Notes under the pieces: model-generated
Database searches by the model: none
Told to the model about the DNA's origin: nothing
The model's input: only the letters and a program-made list of their open reading frames with translations
Shown here: piece after piece, positions 51,338 to 60,439 of the stretch
Layout of the letters: each line of letters begins with the position of its first letter
How positions within the stretch are numbered: the stretch's first letter is position 1
Position numbers and translations under genes: made by a program
Source of the DNA: DASXTC01 sp036505635
GTDB lineage: Bacteria; Acidobacteriota; Polarisedimenticolia; JACPZX01; DASXTC01
DNA: 64,000 bases
Direction of reading: 5' to 3'
Assembly: GCA_036505635.1 (NCBI GenBank)
Contig: DASXTC010000026.1
Location: 48,334-112,333, forward strand

Positions 51338-52810
51338 TCAGGCCGCCGCCCTGGTCTGGATGATCCGGGACAGGTCGCGAGAGAGAGACGCCAGCTCGGA
51401 CGAGGTGTCGAGAGTCTGGCGAGCGCTGGCCTCGGACTCCTTGGCCGCCTGGGCGACGCTGGTGATCGCCAGGCTCACCTGCTCCACCGCGGTGGTCTGC
51501 TGGCGCGTGCCCAGCTCGATCTCCTTGAGCGCCTCCATGGTCGACTCGACCAGCCCCACGATCTGCCGGAACGTGTCGGCCACCTCGGAGAACTGGCGCG
51601 TGCCGGCGTCCACCGCCTTGGAGCCGTCCTCGGTCGCCATCACGGTTGTGTTGGCCGCGGCGCGGGTCTCGTCGATGAGGGTCCGGATCTCCCGCGTCGA
51701 GCGGCCGACCCGGTCCGCGAGGTTGCGGATCTCGTCCGCCACGACGGAGAATCGCTTGCCCGCTTCTCCGGCGCCAGCCGATTCGATGGTCGCGTTGATG
51801 GCGAGGATGTTGGTCTGCTCGGCCATCTCGTTGATAATCTCGAGGATGCCGCCGATCTGCTGGGACCTCTTGCCCAGATCGAGCATGTGCGTGACGATGG
51901 CATCGACCTGGCGTCTGATTCCCTCGACCGCATCGCGTCCCTTCTGCAGGGTCTGGTCCCCGCCACGGGCGGCGGTGGAGGCCTCCTCGGCCATGCGCGT
52001 GACCCGCTGAGCGCCCTCCGCGATCTGGCGCGCGGTGGAGACGAGCTCCTTGATGGTGGTGGTGACTTCGGTGGTGGCCGTGGCCTGCTGCCTCGACCCG
52101 GAGGCCTGCTGGCTCGCGGCGGCCTGCAGCTCTGCCGACGAGCTCTGGACTCGGTGCACGGCGGCCCCGATCTGCCGTGTCAGGGAGCGCGTGAGGAAGA
52201 AAGCGAGCACCCCGGCGAAGAGGACCGTGACGGAGGCGATCGCGACGAGCGCGCCCGTCGTGGAGGAGGCTCTTTCGGACGAGAGGCGTTTGTCCTCTTC
52301 GAGGATCCGCTGCTCCTGCGACGAGAAATCGATGAGCGCCTCCCGCACCAGGGGACGCTTCAGCCTGACCTCCTCGTGCCACAGGCGGTTGGACGTCTCC
52401 AGGCCGCCGGCCGAACCCCGTGCCGCGAGCAGCCGATCCTCCGCAGCGCGGAGGTCCGCCTGGGTCTGCGTGATCCTCTCCAGAAGGTGTATCCCCTCCG
52501 GTGAGCGGACCTTCGCCTGCAGGCGCTCGAAGGTCGTCTGGAACTCCTGGTTGGAGGTTCGGTGCTGTTCCCTGTAGGTTTCGTCATTGGTCATGAGGAG
52601 CCCCCGGAGGCTGGCCGCCGCCTGGCTCGACTCGGCCTCCATCCGGGCGGCGTCGATCATGTTGTCGGCGTTGACCGTGATGATGTGGTCCTTGCTCGCC
52701 ACGACCTGTCGCAGGGCGCGGACGGCGACGATGGAGACCACGATCGAGAGCGCCACCATCGCGGCGAACCCCGCGGCGATCTTCTTGCCGAAGCTCCAGC
52801 TTTCGAACAT
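51338..52810 (-). CDS. methyl-accepting chemotaxis protein with short periplasmic helical domain
   Basis: The 490-residue receptor has TM1 (about 10-30), a helical periplasmic domain of about 145 residues and TM2 (about 183-207). A long coiled-coil signalling domain follows, with the hairpin tip EMAEQTNILAINATIES followed by AGAGEAGKRF. After TM2 no normal HAMP domain is visible; the helix passes directly into the signalling domain. The tip Arg that most MCPs carry in ARAGE is Gly here. Its helical sensor resembles WspA-like receptors that respond to surface contact. It is flanked by cheW and cheA. Confidence 0.92.
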   Translation of the reverse strand: MFESWSFGKKIAAGFAAMVALSIVVSIVAVRALRQVVASKDHIITVNADNMIDAARMEAESSQAAASLRGLLMTNDETYREQHRTSNQEFQTTFERLQAKVRSPEGIHLLERITQTQADLRAAEDRLLAARGSAGGLETSNRLWHEEVRLKRPLVREALIDFSSQEQRILEEDKRLSSERASSTTGALVAIASVTVLFAGVLAFFLTRSLTRQIGAAVHRVQSSSAELQAAASQQASGSRQQATATTEVTTTIKELVSTARQIAEGAQRVTRMAEEASTAARGGDQTLQKGRDAVEGIRRQVDAIVTHMLDLGKRSQQIGGILEIINEMAEQTNILAINATIESAGAGEAGKRFSVVADEIRNLADRVGRSTREIRTLIDETRAAANTTVMATEDGSKAVDAGTRQFSEVADTFRQIVGLVESTMEALKEIELGTRQQTTAVEQVSLAITSVAQAAKESEASARQTLDTSSELASLSRDLSRIIQTRAAA

Positions 52811-52816
52811 CTTGGA

Positions 52817-53359
52817 TCACTCCTTTCCTGTGAAAGGGGCGCCCCGTGGAGCCCCGAGAGAAGCACAGATCGACTTGATGGACACCACTCCGTAGACAGG
52901 GGCCTCGGGGGATGCCACGCGCAGGACCTCCGGCACGTGCGCCTGGAGCACCCCGTCGCGGGAGACGGCGTGGATCTCCGAGCGGGAGGCCTGGATGAGC
53001 CCCTCGATCGCCTCGAATGCGAAGCCGGCCGGCTCGGCGGACTCGTCGGCGCGGCACAGAGCGAGCCAGCGCCACTCCTGCCGCGCCGGGCCGTAGCCCA
53101 GCAGCGCGTCCAGACTGTAGACCGGCACCAGGCGGCCCCTGATCGCCGCAAGGCCCAGAAACCCAGGCGTGACTCCGGGGAGCGGGGCGATCTTCGTGCG
53201 TCGCTCCAGACCGGCCAGATCGCGAAGCCGCACGACATAGGGATCACCGGCCACCCGGATCGCAAGGAAGCTCTCGCGGCCCTGCGCCGGGGCCACCGGG
53301 GGCAGGGCGAAGGTCCGGTCGAACGACTCCCTGAGGATGCGGAGGCGCTCCTCCATCAT
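52817..53359 (-). CDS. CheW-like coupling protein (first to the left of cheR)
   Basis: The 180-residue protein has a CheW fold: ESFLAIRVAGDPYVVRLRDL, GLAAIRGRLVPVYSLDALLG and a C-terminal helix. CheW proteins link receptor tips to CheA in the array. The ATG at 53359 overlaps the cheR stop (ATGA), with GGAGG upstream; a second ATG follows directly. The N-terminus has an extra 30 residues compared with minimal CheW. It sits between cheR and the MCP, the WspB/WspD position. Confidence 0.87.
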   Translation of the reverse strand: MMEERLRILRESFDRTFALPPVAPAQGRESFLAIRVAGDPYVVRLRDLAGLERRTKIAPLPGVTPGFLGLAAIRGRLVPVYSLDALLGYGPARQEWRWLALCRADESAEPAGFAFEAIEGLIQASRSEIHAVSRDGVLQAHVPEVLRVASPEAPVYGVVSIKSICASLGAPRGAPFTGKE

Positions 53360-54876
53360 GGAGGGCCTCCGCAGGCCCGCAGCTCGGACTGGCACGCCTG
53401 CGCCAGGGCCGCGCGACGGAACCCGCCCCCGAACAGCAGGATCCGCGATGCGTCCTCGCGCGCGAGCAGGTGGAGGGCCCGCCCCAGCTCGCGCCGCGCG
53501 GCCTCCACCTGTCCCGCGCGCCGCGCCAGCCTGCCGAGCTGCAGGTGCGGCATCGCGAAGGTTGGATCGAGGTACGCGGCGGCCCCGGAGTGGTGGCGCG
53601 CGCCGGCCATGTCCCCCGCCTGCTCCCGGCAGAGTGCGAGAAGGTAGTGGGCGCCGGCGTCCATCTCATCGAGCGCGAGAACCTGCCGGCAGATCCTTTC
53701 GGACTCCTCGAGCTCCCCCCCGCCGGCCAGGGACGCGGCCACCAGGAGCAACGCATCCGGGTCGGCCCCTGTCTCGGCGGGCGTGGCGCGCAGCAGATCG
53801 AGGGCTTCCCCGTACCGCTCCTGTCGGAACATCTCGGTCGCGCGGGAGAGATCCGGCGAGGGCGCCGGCGACACCGGTATCTCCTTCGCTCGATGCCCTC
53901 CCGCGTTCGCTGCGCCTCCCACCGGTGCGACGGGGCCGCCGCCGGGCCAATCCTCCACGTCCGGCTCCGGGGAGGCGGGCCGCGGAAAGGAGGCCCGTGT
54001 GAGGACCGAATCCGCCGCCGGGATTCCGACTACCGCGGTCGCCTGGCGTTTCTGGTAGTAGAAGGCGTCGTGCGTGTGAACCAGGTGAAAATCGTTGCTG
54101 AGTCCACGGAGGGTCTCTGAGTGACCCATGAAGAGGTACCCGCCGATCGCGAGCGAACGGGACAGCCGTGAGATGACCGTCTGGATCGCCTCGGGCGAGA
54201 AATAGATGATGACGTTGCGGCAGAGGATGATGTCGAAGGACTCCGGTCGCCAGAAGGCAGGACCATCGTCCAGGAGGTTGCGCTCCTCGAAGGAGACCAT
54301 CTCTCTGATCCTTGGTTCGAGGAGGAAGGAGCCTCCCGACGGCGCGAAGCAGCGTCCGAGGATCTCCGGCGGAGTCTCGCGCAGCGACCAGGAGGCGTAG
54401 CGACCATCGCGGGCCCTGCGGATCGCATCGGGGTTGAAGTCGATGGCCTCGATCGTCACCCGCCACGGATCCGCGTCGCCGATCTGCTCGCTCAGGAGGA
54501 TCGCGATGCTGTACGCCTCCTCTCCGCTGGCGCATCCGGCCGACAGGACGCGGAGGGCCCGGTCCTCCTCCCGCGCCTTCATCCGGGCGGGCAGGGCGAC
54601 CTCGGCCAGCGCGCGGAAGTGGGCTGGATACCGGAAGAAGGAGGTTTCCCCGACCGACAGGAGCGAGGCGAGCGCGCGAAGCTCCTCCTTCGATTTCTCG
54701 CGCGACTCCAGGTGCGTCAGGTAGGAGGAGGCGCCGCTCGAGCGGGTGGCCCGAACCCTCGCGCTCAAAGCGTCCGCCAGCTCCTGGGTCTTCGAGTCGT
54801 CGAAGGACAGACCCAGGGAGGCACCCAGTATCCCCTTGAAGCGCTCCAGATCGTCGTGGTCGAGCGGGGCTCTCAA
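53356..54876 (-). CDS. CheR methyltransferase with C-terminal TPR domain (WspC-like)
   Basis: The 506-residue protein has the CheR N-terminal helical domain (1-75) and a SAM-dependent methyltransferase domain (76-275; VLSAGCASGEEAYSIA, DIILCRNVIIYF). A Pro-rich linker (285-340) leads to tetratricopeptide-like repeats (about 345-490). CheR methylates glutamates on the MCP. The TPR extension occurs in WspC and FrzF, where it limits or localises methyltransferase action. It overlaps the cheW genes on both sides by 4 bp. Confidence 0.92.
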   Translation of the reverse strand: MRAPLDHDDLERFKGILGASLGLSFDDSKTQELADALSARVRATRSSGASSYLTHLESREKSKEELRALASLLSVGETSFFRYPAHFRALAEVALPARMKAREEDRALRVLSAGCASGEEAYSIAILLSEQIGDADPWRVTIEAIDFNPDAIRRARDGRYASWSLRETPPEILGRCFAPSGGSFLLEPRIREMVSFEERNLLDDGPAFWRPESFDIILCRNVIIYFSPEAIQTVISRLSRSLAIGGYLFMGHSETLRGLSNDFHLVHTHDAFYYQKRQATAVVGIPAADSVLTRASFPRPASPEPDVEDWPGGGPVAPVGGAANAGGHRAKEIPVSPAPSPDLSRATEMFRQERYGEALDLLRATPAETGADPDALLLVAASLAGGGELEESERICRQVLALDEMDAGAHYLLALCREQAGDMAGARHHSGAAAYLDPTFAMPHLQLGRLARRAGQVEAARRELGRALHLLAREDASRILLFGGGFRRAALAQACQSELRACGGPP

Positions 54877-55322
54877 GCGCCCCTCCCCGCCGAGAGCATC
54901 TCGCCCCAGACCATCTCCGGCAGAATCCGGCCGGCGCGAAGCACCATCAGGAGGCGGCCCGCCATCGTGCCCGTCGATTGGATCAGGCCGGGGTGGGCGT
55001 TCTCGATCAGCGGAAGAGGAGTGCCCGCAGCCGGGTCGTCGAGTGGGCCGACGCCCAGGACCTCGGGTACGGCGAGCGCCACGACGCGCGAGCCCGCCCG
55101 GATCGTGACGAAGCGCGTGACGTCCCCGGACCCGGCGCCCCCCATCAACGACACGAGGTCCACGACGGCGACAGGCGACCCGCGAATGACCGACAGGCCC
55201 CGCACGTAGGGAGGCATCCCTGGAACCCTCTCCGCCGCCAGTGGCCTCATGGTCTCGACGATCTCCTCGATGGGGATGGCGCAGACGTACGCGCCGGCTC
55301 CGATCATCAGGTACTGTTTCAT
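54873..55322 (-). CDS. CheW-like coupling protein (upstream of cheR)
   Basis: The 149-residue protein is a minimal CheW domain: YLMIGAGAYVCAIPIEEIVETM, YVRGLSVIRGSPVAVVDL and VLGVGPLDDP. A second CheW in one operon fits the Wsp layout (WspB and WspD), where each may bind a different receptor or kinase site. It starts 46 bp after the REC-EAL gene and overlaps cheR. Confidence 0.9.
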   Translation of the reverse strand: MKQYLMIGAGAYVCAIPIEEIVETMRPLAAERVPGMPPYVRGLSVIRGSPVAVVDLVSLMGGAGSGDVTRFVTIRAGSRVVALAVPEVLGVGPLDDPAAGTPLPLIENAHPGLIQSTGTMAGRLLMVLRAGRILPEMVWGEMLSAGRGA

Positions 55323-55368
55323 GCGCCGGCCCGTGCGGGCGCCGGACCGCGCGCCCGGCGCCCGGGCC

Positions 55369-56589
55369 CTACCACGTGGGCTCCACGAAGGCCCGGCCCG
55401 GCCGGGCGAACAGGTGCCCTTGCAGCAGGTCGCATCCGAGCGCGACCAGGGAGTCGCGCTCCTGGGTCGTCTCGACCCCTTCGGCGACCACCAGCATCCC
55501 CATGTCGCGGCAGAGGGCCGCCAGCGAGGCGACCAGCTTGCGTCGCGTGGGATCCACGTCGACCCGCCTCACCAGCGACATGTCAATCTTGATGACCTCG
55601 GGCTGGAGCTGCGCGAAGCTCGAGAGCCCTGCATAGCCCGCGCCGAGATCGTCTATCGCGATCTGGTACCCGAGGCTCCGGAGAGCCGTGATGCGACCCG
55701 TCACGTCGTCGACCTTCTCGAGCGAAGCCCGCTCCGTGACCTCCAGCACGACGCGGTCGGCGATCCGGGAGAGGGGGGATGACGGCAGATAGAGCTCCTC
55801 GTCGAGGAGGTCCTGGGGATGCAAGTTGACGAAGAGACGCGGGCGGGACGGGTGCGTGTCCGCCGAGCCCGCGACTCTCCGGCGGATCGCCCCCCCCAGG
55901 TCGTGGATCCGGCCAAGCCTCTCGGCGGCGCCGAGGAAGGCCCCCGGGTGTGGGATGCTGGGCTCCGTGCAGCGCAGCAGCGCCTCGTAGCTGTAGACGC
56001 TCTTCTCCGACCAGGAGACAATTGGCTGGTAGGCCATCCAGAGCGATCGGAGGCCACGCTCGAAGCTCACCTCGAGGCCCGCGCGGTCTCCCCCCGCCAG
56101 CGCCTGGTCTCCCGCGAGCTGGAGAGCCTCCCGTTTGAGGGAGGCCACGCGCCTCAGTTGCGCCGCCTGCGCGACGGCGTCCTCGAGATCTCCCAGACTC
56201 ACAGGTTTGACGAGATACTTCAGGGCGCCGTGCTCCACCGCCTTCATGGCTGTCTCCACTGATGGCGTGCCGGTGATCAGGACCACTGGTAGATCGAGGT
56301 CGTGCTCGCGGGCTACGCGGAGGAGCTGGATGCCGCCACCGCCGGGCATCGACAGATCCGCGACGAGGACATCGAAGGGCCGGAGCGCAAGCAGGGCGGC
56401 CGCCTCGCCGACGTCCAGGGCCGTCTCCACCGTGTAGCCGGCCTCCGTCAGCATGCGCTCGTAGGCGCCCAGGAGGGTCGGCTCATCGTCCGCTAGCAGC
56501 ACGCGACGTCCGGTCGCCGCATCCATCGGCGATGGCGCCGGGCAGGACACGGCCCCGGCCTCGGGACGCCCCGGAGGAAACGGGAGCAA
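55369..56589 (-). CDS. response regulator with c-di-GMP phosphodiesterase (REC-EAL)
   Basis: The 406-residue protein has a receiver domain (about 28-145; LLADDEP, Asp78 in VLVADLSMPGGGG, LVKPVS) and an EAL domain (about 165-400). The catalytic set is complete: SYEALLRC, NLHPQDL, VLEVTERA, IDDLGAGY, KIDMSLV, AEGVET and LLQGHLF. It should hydrolyse c-di-GMP when active. The TTG at 56589 is chosen because GGGGAGG lies 8 nt upstream; an ATG at 56526 is an alternative. It heads the chemosensory operon, in place of the WspR diguanylate cyclase of Wsp systems. Confidence 0.92.
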   Translation of the reverse strand: MLPFPPGRPEAGAVSCPAPSPMDAATGRRVLLADDEPTLLGAYERMLTEAGYTVETALDVGEAAALLALRPFDVLVADLSMPGGGGIQLLRVAREHDLDLPVVLITGTPSVETAMKAVEHGALKYLVKPVSLGDLEDAVAQAAQLRRVASLKREALQLAGDQALAGGDRAGLEVSFERGLRSLWMAYQPIVSWSEKSVYSYEALLRCTEPSIPHPGAFLGAAERLGRIHDLGGAIRRRVAGSADTHPSRPRLFVNLHPQDLLDEELYLPSSPLSRIADRVVLEVTERASLEKVDDVTGRITALRSLGYQIAIDDLGAGYAGLSSFAQLQPEVIKIDMSLVRRVDVDPTRRKLVASLAALCRDMGMLVVAEGVETTQERDSLVALGCDLLQGHLFARPGRAFVEPTW

Positions 56590-56751
56590 GGTTTGAACCT
56601 CCCCGGCTCAAAGAGTGGCTCGCAGGGACCGCCCGGCGGTACCCGCGGTGAAAGTCGGTACTTCCTATTCGGCCTATTCATTGATCGGGTTTAGAGGATC
56701 TTCACGCACCATCGCGCGCTCACACTGTCTGAACGATGGGAAGCCCCTAGC

Positions 56752-56780
56752 TTGACTTCGCCGCGGGGCGCGGTTAGCGT
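56752..56780 (+). promoter_or_regulatory. possible sigma70-like promoter for the Mrp gene
   Basis: TTGACT (56752-56757) and TAGCGT (56775-56780) are 17 bp apart. The GTG at 56816 follows after about 35 bp, with AAGGAG between. It lies in the 226-bp region between the divergent REC-EAL and Mrp genes; no promoter for REC-EAL was recognised there. Confidence 0.5.
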
Positions 56781-56815
56781 GCTTCCCGAACAACCGCGAA
56801 AAGGAGAACCGACCC

Positions 56816-58222
56816 GTGGCTTCCCCCACAGCGCCGATCGTTCGTGAAGAGGAGGTTCTGGCCGCGCTACGCGCGGTGAAGGACCCCGATCTGCACCGCG
56901 ACATCGTTTCTCTCGGATTCGTCAAGAACCTGAAGATTCGGGATGGGTCCGTCGCGCTGGACATCGAGCTCACCACCCCTGCCTGCCCGGTCAAGGAGAC
57001 GATGAAGGCGGAGGCGGTCAAGGCGCTCGGCTCGCTTCCAGGCGTGAATTCCGTCTCGATAAACATGACCGCGCAGGTGCGCGCCGCCGGCATCGCGCCG
57101 TCGGAAGGGGGCATGAAGCGCGTCAAGAACGCCATCGCCATCGCCAGCGGCAAAGGTGGAGTGGGCAAGTCCACCGTCGCCACCAACCTCGCGCTGGCCC
57201 TCGCGCGCACCGGCGCGAAGGTCGGACTGATGGACGCCGATGTCTATGGCCCGTCGGTGCCAATGATGCTCGGCGGCGCCGGGGCGAAGCCCGAGATGGG
57301 AGAGCAGCGCGACTGGATCCGTCCGGTCGAGAGGCATGGGGTCAGGTTCATGTCGATGGGGCTGCTGACCGGCAAGGACACGCCGGTCATCTGGCGCGGG
57401 CCGATGGCCACGAAGTTGATCCAGCAGTTCCTCGGGCAGGTCGACTGGGGCGACCTGGACTACCTGCTGATCGATCTGCCGCCCGGCACCGGAGACGTGC
57501 AGCTCACGCTGACCCAGTCATGCCCGCTGACCGGAGCGGTGATCGTCACCACGCCCCAGGACGTCGCTGTGGGCGTCACGATGCGCGGTCTGAGGATGTT
57601 CGAGCAGGTGCAGGTCCCGATCCTCGGCATCGTCGAGAACATGAGCGGATTCGTCTGCTCCCACTGCAACCAGACGACCCACATCTTCCGCAGCGGCGGC
57701 GGCAGGCGCGCCGCCGCGGAGTTCGGGGTCCCTTTCCTCGGGGAGATCCCCCTCGACGAGACGATCGCGGCGGCGGGCGACGCGGGGAGGCCCGTGGTGG
57801 CGCCGCCGGTGGGAGCGGATCCGGACCTGGCGCCGGGGCCCGCGGCCGCCGCCATCCTGGCCCTCGCGGGCCGGCTCGCTCAGGAAATAAGCATCGTCAA
57901 CGAGAAGACGGGCGCCGTGAGGCACCGGCCCGCCGAGGCGAGGCTGGCCGATGGTCAGGTGGAGATCCGCTGGAGCGACGCTCATCAGAGCCGCTACCCG
58001 AGCCGCGATCTGAGATTGGCCTGCCCCTGCGCGATGTGCGTCGACGAGTGGACAGGTCAGCCACGTCTCGACCCGAAGCTCGTCCCGCAGGACGTCCGAG
58101 CCCTCGAGATCCATCCGGTGGGGCGCTACGCGCTGCAGTTCACCTGGTCGGACGGGCACGCCACGGGTATCTACACCTACGACAGGCTGCGCTCTCTCGA
58201 CCGCACCGCGCCACCGGCCTGA
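56816..58222 (+). CDS. Mrp/NBP35-type P-loop ATPase (Fe-S cluster carrier) with C-terminal DUF971
   Basis: The 468-residue protein joins three parts: an N-terminal DUF59/MIP18 domain (about 10-90), a P-loop ATPase (about 105-355; SGKGGVGKST, DLPPGTGDVQ and the Fe-S ligand pair CSHC), and a C-terminal DUF971 domain (about 370-465; LRLACPCAMCVDEWTG). Mrp proteins carry [4Fe-4S] clusters to client enzymes. DUF971 is related to the N-terminal domain of gamma-butyrobetaine hydroxylase and may bind zinc or iron. GTG 56816 follows AAGGAG. The gene ends 1 bp before a short CTCGGACACACT repeat. Confidence 0.9.
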   Translation: MASPTAPIVREEEVLAALRAVKDPDLHRDIVSLGFVKNLKIRDGSVALDIELTTPACPVKETMKAEAVKALGSLPGVNSVSINMTAQVRAAGIAPSEGGMKRVKNAIAIASGKGGVGKSTVATNLALALARTGAKVGLMDADVYGPSVPMMLGGAGAKPEMGEQRDWIRPVERHGVRFMSMGLLTGKDTPVIWRGPMATKLIQQFLGQVDWGDLDYLLIDLPPGTGDVQLTLTQSCPLTGAVIVTTPQDVAVGVTMRGLRMFEQVQVPILGIVENMSGFVCSHCNQTTHIFRSGGGRRAAAEFGVPFLGEIPLDETIAAAGDAGRPVVAPPVGADPDLAPGPAAAAILALAGRLAQEISIVNEKTGAVRHRPAEARLADGQVEIRWSDAHQSRYPSRDLRLACPCAMCVDEWTGQPRLDPKLVPQDVRALEIHPVGRYALQFTWSDGHATGIYTYDRLRSLDRTAPPA

Positions 58223-58223
58223 G

Positions 58224-58239
58224 CTCGGACACACTCCTG
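58224..58239. repeat. short copy of the dispersed CTCGGACACACT repeat
   Basis: CTCGGACACACTCCTG lies between the Mrp stop and the convergent prolyl oligopeptidase stop. Its first 12 bases equal 21184-21195 in the 23-bp inverted repeat, and its last 13 equal 62126-62138. Confidence 0.5.
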
Positions 58240-58240
58240 A

Positions 58241-60391
58241 CTAGACGCCCATCTTCAGCTCGCGCACCAGGAAGGACCAGCGGTCGGCCGTCTCCTCGAT
58301 CTGCTTGGTTGTCGGCTTGCCGGCTCCGTGCCCCGCCTTCGTCTCGATCCGGATCAGGACGGGGGCCGGACCGGCCTGCGCCGCCTGAATCGCCGCCGCG
58401 AACTTGAAGCTGTGCGCGGGGACGACGCGGTCGTCATGATCGGCAGTCGTGATGAGGGTGGCTGGATACGAGACCCCCGGCTTGATGTTGTGCAGCGGCG
58501 AGTAGGCGTAGAGCGCCTTGAACTCGTCGGGGTTGTCCGCGGAGCCGTAATCGGAGGTCCAGGCCCATCCGATCGTGAACTTGTGGAAGCGCAGCATGTC
58601 CATCACCCCCACGGCCGGCAGCGCGGCCCCGTACAGGTCGGGTCGCTGCGTGATGCACGCGCCCACCAGCAGCCCACCGTTGCTTCCCCCGCCGATCGCC
58701 AGCTTCGCCGTCGAAGTGTACTTGTTGGCGATCAGCCATTCGGCCGCGGCGATGAAGTCGTCAAAGACGTTCTGCTTGTGCAGCTTCGTGCCCGCCTGGT
58801 GCCAGTTCTCGCCATACTCGGAGCCGCCCCGAAGGTTGGCCACGGCGTAGATACCGCCCATCTCCAACCACACCAGGCTCGCCACCGAGAAGGAGGGAGT
58901 CATGGGGATGGCGAAGCCGCCATAGCCGTACAGGTAGGTGGGGTTGCCGCCGTCCTGTTTGAGCCCCTTCTTGTAGGTCAGGAATATCGGCACGCGCGTG
59001 CCGTCCTTGCTCGTGTAGAAGAGCTGCCTGGTCTCGTAGTCGTCCGGGTTGAAGTCCACCGTGGGCCGCCGGAAGACGGTGCTCTTGCCCGAGACCATGT
59101 CGTAGCGGTAGACGGTGCTCGGCGTGGTAAATCCGCTGAACGAGTAAAAAGTCTCCGTGTCCTTTCGTTTCCCATCGAACCCGCCGACGCTCCCGATGCC
59201 GGGAAGCTCCACGTCGCGCACCCAGGTGCCGTCCAGGCGGAACATCTTCACCTGCGAGTGGGCGTCCTTGAGGTAGCTCGCGACGAACATGTCGTTGATC
59301 AGCCCGGCGCTCAGCAGCGTCTCCGCGGTCTGGGGGATGATCTCCTTCCAGCGGTCGCGGGCGGGGGCGTTCGTGTCGATGGCGATCACCCGGCCGCGTG
59401 GCGCCTTCAGATCGGTCTGGAACCAGAAGACCGGCCCGTCGTTGCCGATGAAGTTGTAGGAGGCGTCGAAATCGGCCAGCAGCTCGACCACCTTCGCGTC
59501 TCGGGTCTTCAGGTCCTTGTAGAAGACGCGGTTCCTGGGGTCAGTCCCCTCCGAGACGTTGATGACGAGGTAGCGGCCGTCCTCGGTCACGCCGCCGCTG
59601 AACCCCCAGTCCTTGTGGTCGCGGCGCTCGTAGACGAGCTGGTCCTCGGCCTGGGGAGCGCCGAGACGGTGGTAGTAGAGCTTCTGGTAGTAGTTGGTCC
59701 CGACCATCCGGGTCTCCTCGGTCGGCTCGTCGTAGCGGCTGTAGAAAAACCCCTTGCCGTCCAGCGTCCAGGAGGCCCCGGAGAACTTGACCCATTTGAG
59801 AAGGTCGGGGAGATCGGCCCCCGTCTCCACGTCGCGCACCTTCCAGTCCTGCCAGTCCGAGCCTGCGCTGGAGAGGCCGTAGGCCATGAGCCTGCCGTCG
59901 TCGCTGATCGCGATGCCGGTCAACGCCACCGTGCCGTCGCTGGAGAGCTTGTTGGGATCGAGCAGGATCTTCGGCTCGCCGTCCAGAGCGGTCATCGTGT
60001 AGTAGACGCTCTGGTTCTGCAGGCCGTCGTTGCGCGCGAAGAAGTAGCGCCCGCCCCGCTTGAAGGGGGAGGAGTACCGCTCGTAGTTCCATAGCCTGGT
60101 GAGCCGCTCCTTGATACGCGCCCGCTGCGGGATCTCCTCGAGGTAGGCGAAGGTGACCTTGTTCTCCGCCTCGACCCATGCCTTGGTCTGGTCCGAGTCG
60201 AGATCCTCCAGCCACCGGTACGGATCGGCCACCTGGGTTCCGTGATAGTTGTCCACCTGGATCACCTTTTTCGATTCCGGATAGGAGATCCGGCCGCCAC
60301 CGGCCGCGTCGACCGCCCCGGCCAGTGCCGCCAGCAGGAGCGCCGGCAGAACCGCGCGGGTGAGACGAGGGTGAGGCATGAACGAGGACAT
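58241..60391 (-). CDS. prolyl oligopeptidase (S9A family), exported
   Basis: The 716-residue protein has a signal peptide (about 1-28), then SYPESKKVIQVDNYHGTQVADPYRW, a classic S9A start. A seven-bladed propeller domain follows, and an alpha/beta hydrolase domain with Ser570 in GGSNGG, Asp in TADHDDRV and His in KAGHGAG. It cleaves short peptides after proline, probably in the periplasm. AAGGAG precedes the ATG. It follows the DapB-like gene by 48 bp and converges on the Mrp gene. Confidence 0.94.
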   Translation of the reverse strand: MSSFMPHPRLTRAVLPALLLAALAGAVDAAGGGRISYPESKKVIQVDNYHGTQVADPYRWLEDLDSDQTKAWVEAENKVTFAYLEEIPQRARIKERLTRLWNYERYSSPFKRGGRYFFARNDGLQNQSVYYTMTALDGEPKILLDPNKLSSDGTVALTGIAISDDGRLMAYGLSSAGSDWQDWKVRDVETGADLPDLLKWVKFSGASWTLDGKGFFYSRYDEPTEETRMVGTNYYQKLYYHRLGAPQAEDQLVYERRDHKDWGFSGGVTEDGRYLVINVSEGTDPRNRVFYKDLKTRDAKVVELLADFDASYNFIGNDGPVFWFQTDLKAPRGRVIAIDTNAPARDRWKEIIPQTAETLLSAGLINDMFVASYLKDAHSQVKMFRLDGTWVRDVELPGIGSVGGFDGKRKDTETFYSFSGFTTPSTVYRYDMVSGKSTVFRRPTVDFNPDDYETRQLFYTSKDGTRVPIFLTYKKGLKQDGGNPTYLYGYGGFAIPMTPSFSVASLVWLEMGGIYAVANLRGGSEYGENWHQAGTKLHKQNVFDDFIAAAEWLIANKYTSTAKLAIGGGSNGGLLVGACITQRPDLYGAALPAVGVMDMLRFHKFTIGWAWTSDYGSADNPDEFKALYAYSPLHNIKPGVSYPATLITTADHDDRVVPAHSFKFAAAIQAAQAGPAPVLIRIETKAGHGAGKPTTKQIEETADRWSFLVRELKMGV

Positions 60392-60439
60392 GGCAGTCTC
60401 CTTAAAAAGTCATGCTGCGGCCGGCTCCGACTCCAACAT

